A DNA stretch of 64,000 nucleotides from Eriocheir sinensis (GCF_024679095.1 NC_066562.1:5499601-5563600), one strand, 5' to 3'; positions 48,060-60,054 are shown, counted from the first letter of the stretch. Numbers and translations: made by a program. The notes: generated from the sequence alone by a model not told the origin.

Positions 48060-48960
48060 ATAAATAAAACTGATAAATTTGACAAAGTGAGATTTAAATA
48101 ATGAGGCCCATAATTTAGATGTAGAGAATGACATGAATTAGATTAGTATGTGGTTGTGCATCCAAAAAGTCCTTGCAATATTCAGGGCTGTGCTGGATTA
48201 ACCCAGTAGCTGCGGGGATCATGTTTCTTAAAGGCCCCTCTAAGCGAGAAAAATGAGAAAAAATCATCACTCATGCAAACCATTTCATAATATATATCAA
48301 TGCATTTGTATTCAGTTTATGCATCATCTATTTTGCGGGGTTTATATCATGACAAAAATCTGGCCCGTCGCTGCTACACAGTAAAGTCACAGATTTGGCC
48401 CATCGCTGCTACCAGGTTAATGATATGCCAAGTTAGACAAAGTTAAAATTCAAATATTGTGGCCCATAAGTTACATGAAGAAAAGAATGAATTTAATCAG
48501 TATGTGGTCATGTACCCAGAAAGTCCTTGCCACATGCAGAACTATGCAGGATTAATGATATGCCAAGTTAGACAAAGTGAAATTCAAATATTGTGGCCCA
48601 TAAGTTACATGTAGAGAATAACATGAATGTGGTCGTGTACCCAAAAACTCCTTGCAATATTCAGGGCTGTGCTAGATTAATGACATGCCAAGTTAGATAA
48701 AGTGAAATTCAAATATTGTGGACCATACGTTACATGAAGGAAATAGCATGAATTCAATTAGTATGTGGTCGTGTATCCCAAAACTCCTTGCAATATTCAG
48801 GGCTGTGCTAAATTAATGACATGCCAAGTTAGACAAAGTGAAATTCAAATATTGTGGGCCATAAGTTACATGAAGGAAATAGCATGAATTCAATTAGTAT
48901 GTGGTCGGGTATCCCAAAACTCCTTGCCATAATCAGGTCCGTGCTGGGTTAGTGGATAGA
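48060..48960 (+). repeat. Tandem repeat of about 125 bp, about 6 copies
   Basis: The unit includes GCCAAGTTAGACAAAGTG, CAAATATTGTGGCCCATAAG, AGTATGTGGTCGTGTA and CTCCTTGCAATATTCAGG. The first copy is interrupted by the MITE at 48198-48420. Confidence 0.9.
48198..48420 (+). mobile_element. TTAA-type MITE inside a tandem repeat
   Basis: TTAA at 48198-48201 and 48417-48420, with a 215-bp body. Other units of the host array read GATTAATGA with a single TTAA, so the empty site is visible. Ends are CCCAGTAGCTGCG and CGCTGCTACCAGG. Confidence 0.93.
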
Positions 48961-49009
48961 TACCGCAGTCCCAACCCCTCTCTAAACAAGTTCTACAAAT
49001 ATGCCTGAT

Positions 49010-49420
49010 TTATTAAACATCATATTAGTTTTTATCAATAATACTGTGGCTGATTTGTCTTCTTTTGATCCGATTCTCAAGGCGTGGTCAGTTGGTTTTG
49101 TTAATTTTCATGTCCCATTATACAACCGAAATTGACCTCTCTTTTGGCCACTCCTCTCAACTCTTTACAGGAGCAGTGATTTGCGGGCTTTTTTTCATTA
49201 TTATTATTTTTTTTTTTTGCCCTTTACTGTAAAAAAAAAAATAAATAAATAAAAATGTTTAACTGAAAATCTAATACTTCTAACCAATTCCATCCCAAAA
49301 GTGGAATTAAAAAGCCAAACGCACCACAGAACTGTTGATAAATACTAATACATTGCTTAGAATAATGTGCCATAAGACTACCAATGTGCAGGAACCATCC
49401 ACTGCACCATAGACACCCAC
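49010..49420 (+). repeat. Copy A of a duplicated segment, carrying an A-tailed SINE-like insert
   Basis: 49025-49115 (ACTGTGGCTGATTTGTCTT, AAGGCGTGGTCAGTTGG) matches 52920-52985. 49280-49400 (CCCAAAAGTGGAATTAAAAA, ACTGTTGATAAATACTAA) matches 54888-54960. Between them lies an A-tailed SINE-like copy at 49127-49256. Confidence 0.8.
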
Positions 49421-50990
49421 ACACTGCACCATAGCTACCCCGTCACCACTAAGGGTCCTCCGAGTCACCACAAATGTTATCGTTACAGTTTATTCTCTTT
49501 GGTTCACTGATACAAAAAGACATGGTAGAGTAATTCTCGGTAGCATCATGCACTAAGAAGACCGCCGACTCATATGGTGATGCGTGTACGAACGAACGAA
49601 CAGCCACACTCCAACGTAACCTCTCCTCGCAGCTCTGGCCCATGTTATCAAACTTTTCGGAACCTTACTACGTCTATATAAAAAGGCTCTTGCAGAAGTT
49701 GTAGGGGTTTCCATGGGTGGTTTCTGGACCCTTAGGTAGTTTGGGAAGGCTTCTGTGCCATGAAAGGGGAAAACACTCCTGAAAACTCAACGTATCTCCT
49801 CTGCAGCCTTCAAAAATGTCATAATAAGAGCCTGAAATGTTTGATAATATGTCTGCCTTTCTTTCGATGCAGGGTGTGTTTGCTAACTCGTCCGCACTCT
49901 TCAAATCACAGCGCTCGTTTTACGCTACGGTCATTCCTGAAGAGGCTGCATATAGTGAACAGTGTGTAATTCAACCATAATTAATTTCACAGTCTCTCAT
50001 TCTCATACCTTGGCTACGAATTTCACAGTAGTCTTTTACCAACTGGAAGAGTGCAGACAATTTAGCAAACAAACCCTAGCACGAACACTTTCTATCACCA
50101 CCTTTTCCTTACATACAACTAACCAGAACCTTATCAGTCTATCATGGGAGTCACAGGCTGAGGAGGAAGAGCATCACTATTTCATCTTCAAAAAACATCT
50201 CAGCAGACACTAACGAGATTGTGTTGTATATTTGTGCGGAGCGAACCGATGACGCAAGCCACGACAGACTGCCAGGCGACCACGGCGAGACCAACACTCA
50301 AGGTCCCTCTACGGAGATATGTGAGGCTTACCAGAACACCAAAAGACTCACCAATGTTCTGGACTCTTTGGTATTCTGAATTCTTAAAAGCCTGGAAACT
50401 ATGATCCTCCCAAAAGCCTGAATTCTTGAACCCTAACCGACTACAATGACAGACAAAGAGACATTCCAACTCCCTTCTACAACCACACAAGTTAAGCCTA
50501 CGTCAAATTTTCCTTTCCTTCCACGTGACAAAGAGGGAACATTGAAACTTCTTCCTTAGACAACACAGAATCAATTTACACTAAACTTTTCTTTTCTTCC
50601 ACGTGACAGAGGAAGCATTGAAACTTCTTCCTTAGACAACACAGAATCACCTTACACTAAACTTTCCTTTCCTTCCACATGAACAAAAGACATTCAAGCT
50701 TCGTCCTTTAACCACAAAATGAACCAACTCTCTCCATGCTCTCCTCCACACTCTTCCCTCCCTCCAGCCTGCAGTCACTACCCATCGATATGACTTCTGT
50801 GACCATCCATGAAGGTTACACTGAATACTTATGTGTCCTAAGGTTGGGTTAAGGTGGGAAGCTACCATGACTGCCGACCGAGTACATGAAGGTTTGTTTG
50901 GTCTGTGGCTGCGTGTTTTGTGACGCGGTGAGAAGGATGTGTGCGTCAGTTTGTAAGAGGCATCGTTCCAATCCATACACAGGTAAAAGA
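49421..50990 (+). other. Intergenic sequence, nothing recognised
   Basis: Mostly unique. Two short direct repeats of ACACAGAATCA plus AAACTTTTCTTTTCTTCCAC-like sequence occur at 50500-50690. No exon is supported. Confidence 0.45.
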
Positions 50991-51300
50991 GTAAGATAAT
51001 ATAAAATGAAATAGAGTAAATAAATAGATCCTGGACTGAGGCATATAAATGAACGCTTGCTAAGAGTATCAAGATGCCTCTCCATTCAAAATCTACCTTT
51101 CCTCGGGCCACTCCATATGTTGGCTTTAGCAAGAAGAAAAATATAAAATGAAATAAAGTAAATACATAAGTACTGAGCTGAGGCATATAAATGAACACTT
51201 GTTAGGATTATCAAGACCCTTCGCCATTCAAAACTGACATCTCCTTTGGCCACTCCCGCTGATGGCTTTTGTAGGAGTGACGATTAGCAAGAAGAAGAAT
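50990..51300 (+). repeat. Two-copy repeat of about 165 bp with A-tailed SINE-like remnant
   Basis: ATAAAATGAAATAGAGTAAA, TGAGGCATATAAATGAACG and CGGGCCACTCCATATGTTGG recur at 51145-51290 as a second copy. Confidence 0.75.
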
Positions 51301-51520
51301 CGTAGTTAATTTTCTATGGTAAATTTTTGATGACTCACCTCAGCTCCTTGACGTGCGTTTCTCTTCTGACAAACATTGACTGGAACGATGCTTTTAAACT
51401 GGCGATCACACATTAACATAAGAGTTTTGGCTACAGATAAAGGAGTACAGTCTACGGATGCTAGTAATGACTGACGGACAGATACACACACCGACACCAT
51501 ATGTACAACTGGTTAACTCG

Positions 51521-51555
<35 letters not shown>

Positions 51556-51769
51556 CACACATAGATACAGACACAGATACACACATTATCACTCTACTTT
51601 ATCCTATCCTTTGGTTCTACTGTTACTGCTAATAAGTATAGACATATAATAGTGTTTTTTTTAGCTCATTGGTTAAGGTTACATTGATCTTATGAATATT
51701 CTTAGTATTATACATCGTTCATTTTTTGTTATTCTCTCTCTCTCTCTCATACATGTAAATACCTTAATG

Positions 51770-51905
51770 ATAGTTTGTTATATTATATGAAACCGTCAAA
51801 TCCTTCTCTCGACTTCTCCTCCTTCTCCTTTCCTCTCCTTCTTCTTTCTCCTCCTCCTCTTAACCAGACCTTCTACTGTATGACTCTCTTCCTACCCTGT
51901 ATAAT

Positions 51906-51949
<44 letters not shown>

Positions 51950-52010
51950 GTACTCTATAAACTTGCATAGAGAAAAAAAATGAATGACTGAAATGCTGAA
52001 TAAAAACAGG
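51770..52010 (+). repeat. Duplicated segment, first copy (second at 55220-55420)
   Basis: Both contain TTTGTTATATTATATGAA, CGTCAAATCCTTCTCT, TTAACCAGACCTTC and GGTACTCTATAAACTTGCAT in the same orientation. A (TC)n tract lies at 51908-51947. Confidence 0.85.
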
Positions 52011-52141
52011 CGTGGGAGGCGTTGGCTCTTTGCAAGCTGCGGAGTGTGTGAGACAGAAGACCGAACGAGGCACCTGGAGAAGGGGCATAAGGGACGAGGC
52101 CATTTCTTTCTAGTTTGCAAGGGAAAAGCGACACTCGGTAC

Positions 52142-52494
52142 CAGGGCTGTGGAGTCGGAGTTAAAATTTTCTGACTCCGGGAAATTTTAAAGTTGTGACT
52201 CCGACTCCGACTCCAACTCCGGCCTCCATGCCCCTCCCCCTCTATTGCATTTTTTTTTTTTTTTTTTTAGATGCTGCCTGTAACGCCGGTAGACTCTCTT
52301 GAGGTCCTTTTTCTTACATATATTTACATGCAAATTACGTGTACTCTATATAGACAACATCAAGATAATGTAAAAGAAAAGACTTCATAACTACATTACA
52401 TGATAACTGATTACGTTAAGGAGTCGGAGTCGGGGGTATTTTTACCGACTCTGACTCCGACCAAAAGTACCCGACTCCACTGACTCCACACCTG
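52142..52494. mobile_element. hAT-type MITE (GGAGTCGGAGTC family), 353 bp
   Basis: Starts CAGGGCTGTGGAGTCGGAG and ends GACTCCACACCTG. A perfect 8-bp duplication CTCGGTAC flanks it at 52134-52141 and 52495-52502. The interior is rich in GACTCCGACTCC. Confidence 0.95.
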
Positions 52495-52919
52495 CTCGGT
52501 ACACCAAATACAAGGTCAATTTTTCCTAGCTATTTGATTTGTGTTCTTGGGATGTGTAGTCTGGTCTGCCTTTCCCAGTGCAACCTAGAAACAAATGGCT
52601 TAGTCCCGTATGTCCCTTCCCCGCCAGGTGCCTGATATGTGAACTAAAGCCTAGGGTAAGCTATTGAGTGGTTTGTTCTTATCCTACCAAAAAAGAGAGA
52701 ACGTCTGAGTACACTCCAACATACATACACACACACAAACACACACACACCAGAGGAGGTTAGTATACCATCAAATACATCTCAGTACTTAAACCAATCT
52801 ACTGCTACGCCTACTACTACTATGGCAACTGCTGAGTACATACCACTGTCAGGTTCCGTGGCCTCTCAAACACAATACACGCCTGGTTTTTGCATGCCGT
52901 GTTGGTCTTTCTTAATGGT

Positions 52920-55000
52920 GCTGTGGCTGGCTTGTCTTTTGTGACCCGTTCTTGAAGGTGCGGTTAGTTGGATTTGTTGATTTGTTTTTGTATCACTTTT
53001 TATGACTGCGTTTGTATTGTGTCGACTTAACTCTGTGGAAATGCAACACTTCTTTTTATTGTGTCGATTTAACTCTGTGGAAATGCAACACTTCTTTTTA
53101 TTGTGTCGATTTAACTCTGTGGAAATGCAACACTTCTTTTTATTGTGTCGATTTAACTCTGTGGAAATGCAACACTTCTTTTTATTGTGTCGATTTAACT
53201 CTGTGGAAATGCAACACTTCTTTTTATTGTGTTGACTTAACTCTGTGGAAATGCAACACTTCTTTTTATTGTGTCGATTTAACTCTGTGGAAATGCAACA
53301 CTTCTTTTTATTGTGTTGACTTAACTCTGTGGAAATGCAACACTTCTTTTTATTGTGTTGACTTAACTATGGAAATCCAATACTTCTTTTTATTGTGTTG
53401 ACTTAACTATGTGGAAATCCAATACTTCTTTTTATTGTGTTGATTTAACTCTGTGGAAATGCAACACTTCTTTTTATTGTGTTGACTTAACTCTGTGGAA
53501 ATGCAACACTTCTTTTTTATTGTGTCGATTTAACTCTGTGGAAATGCAACACTTCTTTTTATTGTGTTGACTTAACTCTGTGGAAATGCAACACTTCTTT
53601 TTATTGTGTTGACTTAACTATGGAAATCCAATACTTCTTTTTATTGTGTTGACTTAACTCTGTGGAAATGCAACACTTCTTTTTTATTGTGTCGATTTAA
53701 CTCTGTGGAAATGCAACACTTCTTTTTATTGTGTTGACTTAACTCTGTGGAAATGCAACACTTCTTTTTTATTGTGTCGACTTAACTCTGTGGAAATGCA
53801 ACACTTCTTTTTATTGTGTTGACTTAACTCTGTGGAAATGCAACACTTCTTTTTATTGTGTCGATTTAACTCTGTGGAAATGCAACACTTCTTTTTATTG
53901 TGTTGACTTAACTATGGAAATCCAATACTTCTTTTTATTGTGTTGACTTAACTATGGAAATCCAATACTTCTTTTTATTGTGTTGACTTAACTATGGAAA
54001 TCCAATACTTCTTTTTATTGTGTTGACTTAACTATGGAAATCCAATACTTCTTTTTATTGTGTTGACTTAACTATGGAAATCCAATACTTCTTTTTATTG
54101 TGTTGACTTAACTATGGAAATCCAATACTTCTTTTTATTGTGTTGACTTAACTCTGTGGAAATGCAACACTTCTTTTTATTGTGTTGATTTAACTCTGTG
54201 GAAATGCAACACTTCTTTTTATTGTGTTGACTTAACTATGGAAATGCAACACTTCTTTTTATTGTGTTGACTTAACTATGGAAATGCAACACTTCTTTTT
54301 ATTGTGTTGACTTAACTATGGAAATGCAACACTTCTTTTTATTGTGTTGACTTAACTATGGAAATGCAACACTTCTTTTTATTGTGTTGACTTAACTCTG
54401 GAAATCCAACACTTCTTTTTATTGTGTTGACTTAACTATGGAAATCCAACACTTCTTTTTATTGTGTTGACTTAACTCTGTGGAAATACAACACTTCTTT
54501 TTATTGTGTTGACTTAACTCTGGAAATCCAACACTTCTTTTTATTGTGTTGACTTAACTATGGAAATCCAACACTTCTTTTTATTGTGTTGACTTAACTC
54601 TGTGGAAATGCAACACTTCTTTTTATTGTGTTGACTTAACTGTGGAAATCCAACACTTCTTTTTATTGTGTTGACTTAACTGTGGAAATCCAACACTTCT
54701 TTTTATTGTGTTGACTTAACTGTGGAAATCCAACACTTCTTTTTATTGTGTTGACTTAACTATGGAAATCCAACACTTCTTTTTATTGTGTTGACTTAAC
54801 TATGGAAATGCAACACTTCTTTTTTATGACTGAGTTTGCAATACGTCAACGTAACTCGGTGGAAATCCAACACTTCCAAGTAACCCCGCCCCAAAAGTGG
54901 AGTTCAAAAGCCAAACAATCGACAGCACTGTTAATAAATACCAACGCCACTTTTAAAAAATCCGGCGACAATCTAGTAGAAAATAATCCATAAATACAAT
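52920..55000 (+). repeat. Copy B of the duplicated segment, containing the 42-bp minisatellite
   Basis: The flanks match 49010-49420. The interior is the minisatellite at 53013-54830. Confidence 0.8.
53013..54830 (+). repeat. 42/40-bp minisatellite, about 43 copies
   Basis: The unit is TTGTGTCGATTTAACTCTG followed by TGGAAATGCAACACTTC and a T run. A 40-bp variant reads AACTATGGAAATCCAATAC. Variants occur in blocks (42-bp units at the left, 40-bp units near 53.9-54.1 kb and 54.2-54.8 kb). The 42-bp part is a multiple of three, which creates a false 14-residue repeat protein. Confidence 0.95.
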
Positions 55001-55219
55001 GTACATGTAATACCACATGTCAAAAAAATATATATAAACAAACTAAAACTAGGCTTGTACACTTTGACCTAAAACCTTTACATTAGATAATATATATTAC
55101 TGTGTATATATAGCGACAGGTAGATAATATAACTATCATAATAATGCTTTGTGCTACATAATATTACGTGATATGGTATAAATAGCACTGGTTTAATCTT
55201 ATACAGTGTTGGCGGATGA

Positions 55220-55420
55220 AGTTTGTTATATTATATGAAGACGTCAAATCCTTCTCTTGTCTTCTCCTCCTCCTCCTCCTCCTCCTCTTAACCAGACCTT
55301 CAACTGTATGACTCACTTCCTATCCTGTATAATACTCTCCCTCTCTCTCTTTTTGGTACTCTATAAACTTGCATAGAGAAAAAAATGAATGACTGAAATG
55401 TTGAATAAAAACTGGCATGT
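55220..55420 (+). repeat. Duplicated segment, second copy
   Basis: Matches 51770-52010 with a shorter (CT)n tract and (CTC)n in place of the earlier mixed tract. Confidence 0.85.
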
Positions 55421-55433
55421 GTTTGTTAATCAT

Positions 55434-55725
55434 CATCATCATCATCATCGTTTAACGTCCATTTATTCCCTATGGTGGGATTGGACGGGATATGAGCCTC
55501 CTCCACTGTTGCCGGTCCATAGACATTTCTTCCGTGATAATCCCAATAGAATGTAATCCACGTCCATTCTTATTAGCTGATATTGCAGACTAATGGATAA
55601 AAGGGGTGTACGGTATAGCTGCACATGGCCTCAGTGCTCACCTCTGTCCCATTGGCTCGAGTCTACGGCCAGTGTGACTTCTAGGTTACCACAGTTTACC
55701 TTCCCCAGGTTTCCCCAGACACCCA
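55434..55725 (-). mobile_element. LINE 3' end and left part of a second tRNA-like SINE
   Basis: (CATCAT)n followed by GTTTAACGTCC marks a LINE 3' tail in antisense. 55620-55725 (TTACCTTCCCCAGGTTTCCC) continues after the TTAA insert as part of one SINE. Confidence 0.6.
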
Positions 55726-55974
55726 TTAACCCGTCCGCTGCGACTGGCACGGATTTGGCCTTCACTGGTAGCCTGTTAACACATACTCCCAGGTCTTTCT
55801 CTGCCTCTGTAGTGGATAGTGGAGTGTTTCCAATGTGGTATTGGTATGCTGGATTTCCCCTCCAAATTTGCATGGCTTTACATTTTTCTTCATTGAATTG
55901 TAGCAGCCACTTTTTGTTCCATTCCTGTAGCTTGGTGATGTCTTCTTGTAGGAAATCCATAGTCAAGGGGTTAA
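55726..55974 (-). mobile_element. TTAA-bounded element carrying a reverse-transcriptase fragment, copy 3
   Basis: TTAA at 55726-55729 and 55971-55974. The minus strand encodes LTMDFLQEDITKLQEWNKKW, then RGNPAYQYHIGNTPLS and KDLGVCVNRLPVKAKS, with no stop. It sits inside a SINE. Confidence 0.85.
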
Positions 55975-56082
55975 TCCACCTGCCTAAAAGGGAGGATGAA
56001 CAGCTGGGTGGACTGCATACCAACTCCCCAGGTCTGTGTAGTCCTAACTAAGCATGCTAATCACTTCACCACGGAGCCCCAT
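55975..56082 (-). mobile_element. Second tRNA-like SINE family, head portion
   Basis: The reverse complement starts GGGGCTCCGTGGTGAAGTGA with an A-box-like segment, then TTAGCATGCTTAGTTAGG. It differs from the tRNA-Val SINE in its body. Confidence 0.65.
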
Positions 56083-56332
56083 ATCCCTGCAAACCTGTCC
56101 ACAGCATTGAGTATTTGAACATCGGAACTTCTGACCTCCTAGATTTCTGACAAGCAGAATTTTACGAGCATTTTTAAGTCTGAAGTGTTGTCCTCTGTGC
56201 CGCCTTCATCCGCCAGCACTGTAAATAACGGTATTGCGACGTTCTTCCGAAATCGTAAAGAAGAAAAAAGTTAATGCGATGATTCTTTAGTTTTAACCTG
56301 AGATTATGTTTGTGGTGGTGGTGGCGGTGTTG

Positions 56333-56338
56333 TTTATT
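56333..56338 (-). terminator. Candidate polyadenylation signal for the sushi gene
   Basis: TTTATT on the plus strand gives AATAAA on the minus strand, about 130 bases past the TAA stop. This would make a short 3' UTR. It is a positional inference only. Confidence 0.4.
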
Positions 56339-56469
56339 ATTACTGTTGCTGTAATTATCATTATATTTACCATCCTTACTATTATCATTCTTATCATTAT
56401 GAATTCAAAGGGGTGGCTAGCCTAAAACATCTCAAAACACTCTCTCTCTCTCTCTCACTGCCCCTAACA

Positions 56470-56699
56470 TTACTCCTGCGGGGGGAGGGGTGCTGGGGGG
56501 CGGGGGTGAGGGGGGTTGGGGGTGGGACAGGTGTTGTGATCCTTTAATGAGTCAGTGTCCCTCAAAGACAGGTGATCGTCCTCCCCACGGTGGTGGTGGT
56601 GGTGCTGGTGGTGGGGGTGGGGGTGGTGTGGCTGGGGGTGGGTAGGCGGTTCCTCCACACTCCCATCGTACACCTCCGCCTCCTCCAGCAGCGGCGCCC
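56470..56699 (-). CDS. Sushi gene exon i: C-terminal His/Pro-rich tail
   Basis: Reads GAPLLEEAEVYDGSVEEPPT, a His/Pro run, DDHLSLRDTDSLKDHNT and a proline-rich end with PLPPQE. The TAA is at 56472..56470. The acceptor is CCACCCAG. His/Pro runs are common in low-complexity tails. Confidence 0.86.
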
Positions 56700-57824
56700 C
56701 TGGGTGGAGGAAAGGTGGAGAGTGAGCATGGTGAGTTAAGAATTATGTTCACTTACATTTTACACAGTTTTATGAATTCCACTTACGGGGAAGAGGTCAG
56801 GAATTTGGAATTAGGCACAACATTTAGCAGCCATGATACAGCATATGTTGTGGAGGATTTCCGCTTCTCCAATCACATGAGAAATTGATCTGTTAGGGAG
56901 AATAAATCTTTTTCTAAACACACTGCCCAGGATTTTAACCCAAGCACCCAAGACAGGAAGGTGGACACTGTAGCATCAAGCCAAAGGGACTACTGCTGCT
57001 TAACACACTAACTTTAATTTTCTATCATTATTTGAGGCTTAGAAAGGCTAAATACAATGTGGTGAATATGATAACCTGACAACGCTGCAATAAGGGTAAA
57101 ATCAGCCAAACACTCACTCACCTTCATTATTCACCAGCGAGGACGTATCAAAGGACGCCAGGGAGCCCGCCAGCGCCCTGCAGGAGGGGGCCTGTGAGGG
57201 TGCCGAGCCTGTGCTGACGCCGCCCGAGCTCTGCGTGTCCACGGTGACATTGGTGGAGTCGCTCGCGGCCGCCACCGTGTCCGTCGAGCCCAGGCTGTCG
57301 CACGCTGACCAGCTGCGCATACTCATTGATCGGGATGTGCTGCGTAAGGGGTGTGAGGGTGTGGGTGTGGGGGTGTTGGGAGGGAAGGGTGGGATATGGG
57401 GTGGGATGGGTATGGAGGTGTGTTGGTGTGTGAGGATAGGTGTTTAATGAGTGTGTGTGTGTGTGTGTGTGTGTATTTACCTAGTTGTGATATACAGGAA
57501 AAGAGCCTTGTAAATCCGTAGAAAGATAGCCCATTTTTCCTCCACATTGTCAGCCTCAAAAAAAGTATCCCATTGTGCTTCCTCAAAATGTTTCCTAAGT
57601 TGTTCAAAATTTGCCTTATTAAAGTTGAACCATTCTTTCCTGTAGTCCTCATTCCTGATTCTTCTACCTCCTTCTCGTAATAAGTATTCAATAAGGACAT
57701 GATCGCTCTTCCCTATAGGGCTCTTATAGTTCATCTCCTCTATGATATCTGGCTCCCTGGTGATTATCAAGTCCAATCTAGATGGCTCGTCATTTCCTCT
57801 GAATCTCGTATAGTCCTCAACCCG

Positions 57825-57916
<92 letters not shown>

Positions 57917-57962
57917 AGACTACTATATTCAATGATTTCATATACAAAGAAGACCATTATAA

Positions 57963-58014
<52 letters not shown>

Positions 58015-58494
58015 TTGAAGACTGTCGGGCAGATCCAATTGACTGGTATGAAATATTATCAGGATTGTCGCGGTGTCTGCTCCTCCGGCCCCCTACCGCC
58101 ACCCCCACCACCCCAGGCACCCCAACCCTGTGTGTGCGGCTGCGGGGGGCATGGGGGGTGTAGCGGCCGGCCCCCCCTCCGCCTGTCCCTGCTGCGGTGG
58201 GTGGCTCAAAGAGAATGGCCGGGCGGTGGCGGACAGCTTCCTCGTAGGTGGGGGGAACACCCTGGTTTGGTTTTAGGGGAAGAGGATGAGAGAAAATGTT
58301 GAAAGATGGGTGCTATTCTATTTTTTTTTTATGACAGCAGTGCACTTTCCTACCTCAGTCCAATTTTGATGATATGAGAAACATGAGTACAAATTGGAAT
58401 GACATGAGTACAAACTGGGATACTCTGGGTACTATTTTTTTAACAGTAAAGTAAGCAACTGAGGGGAAAAACATAAAGAAATAAACAAAATAAA

Positions 58495-58534
<40 letters not shown>

Positions 58535-60023
58535 GAATAAGAATAAGAATAAGAATAAGAAGAAGAAGAAGAAGAAGAAGAAAAAAAAAAGCTTGCTAAT
58601 CACTGCCCCTAAAAAAAAAAAAAAAAAAAAAGTAGAGAAGTGGAGAGGCCAAGAGAGAGGTCAATTTTGAGAGGAATGGAATGGTGTGAGTACAAACTGG
58701 AATGGTGTGAGTAAACAATGAAAGGGCACGAGTACACTAGACACTCATTATCCTGGACAGCGTTGCCAGACTGTCACACTCAGGAGGTTGTGTTTGACGG
58801 TTTATGCAATTTATAACCACAAACTGTCACCCCTATGCAGACAACCCTATCTATTTATAGTTATTGCTACAAAATTTAATTCCTGATGATCTTTATTTAC
58901 ATAGTTATGGATAAGTAACTGGATAATACGGAGCTAGGTAACGGCAAAATGGTACCACTTATCCTGGACCATGATATCTTGGACCATGATTTTTTGGACC
59001 ATGATTTTTTGGACCATGATTTTTTGGACCATGATTTTTTGGACCATGATTTTTTGGACCATGATTTTTTAGACCATGATTTTTTGGACCATGATTTTTT
59101 AGACCATGATTTTTTGGAACATGATTTTTTAGACCATGATTTTTTGGAACATGATTTTTTAGACCATGATTTTTTGGACCATGATTTTTTGGACCATGAT
59201 TTTTTGGACCATGATTTTTTGGACCATGATTTTTTGGACCATGATTTTTTGGACCATGATTTTTTGGAACATGATTTCTTAGATGTCTGATTCCCCGCCC
59301 CCTCCCATCCCCCTTCCCCCCTCACCTCATCAGGGAAGGCAATGAGGGCCACTCTGTCTGGGTCGTGGTCTGGGTGAGGAGGTGGTGCGCTGGCGGGGCG
59401 GGGGTGGGGCGCAGGGGGGATGTCCACCACCCCACCACTGCCGCTGCTCCTCAGACGCACCAACTTGGGGCTGACGGCTCGCTGGTACACTGTGGGAAGG
59501 AGGAGAGAAGGAGGAGGAGGAGGAGGAGGAGGAGGAGGAGGAAGAGGAGGAGGAGGACGAGGGAGAGAAAAGTAAAAGAGAGGAGAGAAGAGGAAAGGAG
59601 GAAGAGAAGGGATAGGAAGAGGAGAGGAGAGGAAAGGAAAGGAGAGAAGAGGAAAGGAATAGGAAGAGAAGGAATGAGGAGGAGAGGAGAAGAGAGGATG
59701 GGAAAGGAAAGAAGAGAAGAGGAGAGGAGAAGAGAGGAAAGGAACAGGAAGAGAAGGAATATGAAGAGGAGAAAAGAGGAAAGGAGAATGAGGAAGAAAC
59801 AAATGAAAGGAGAGAAGAGGAAGAACACACCATGGAGGAGGAAGAAGAGGAGAGAAACAAGGAAAGGAGTCAAGGAGTTAAGGAGGAGGAGGAGGAGGAG
59901 GAGGGGATGATCATTAGTACTACCGTTGTTGTTATATAAATCATAACACATTACCTTGCAAATCAATCTATACATCAATCAATACTTCATCAATCTATAC
60001 TAGACACTCACACCCACCAACAT

Positions 60024-60054
<31 letters not shown>

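Noticed and set aside
53012..53401. Protein with 14-residue repeats (CRFNSVEMQHFFLL-like)
   Set aside because: The repeat unit is 42 bp, so any frame repeats. The 40-bp variants break it, and the sequence lies in an intergenic minisatellite.
53013..54830. CRISPR-like array
   Set aside because: Units are contiguous with no unique spacers, and the context is a eukaryotic genome.
58949..59290. Small Asp/His-rich protein on the plus strand
   Set aside because: It is the 15-bp intronic minisatellite, a multiple of three, inside the intron of a minus-strand gene.
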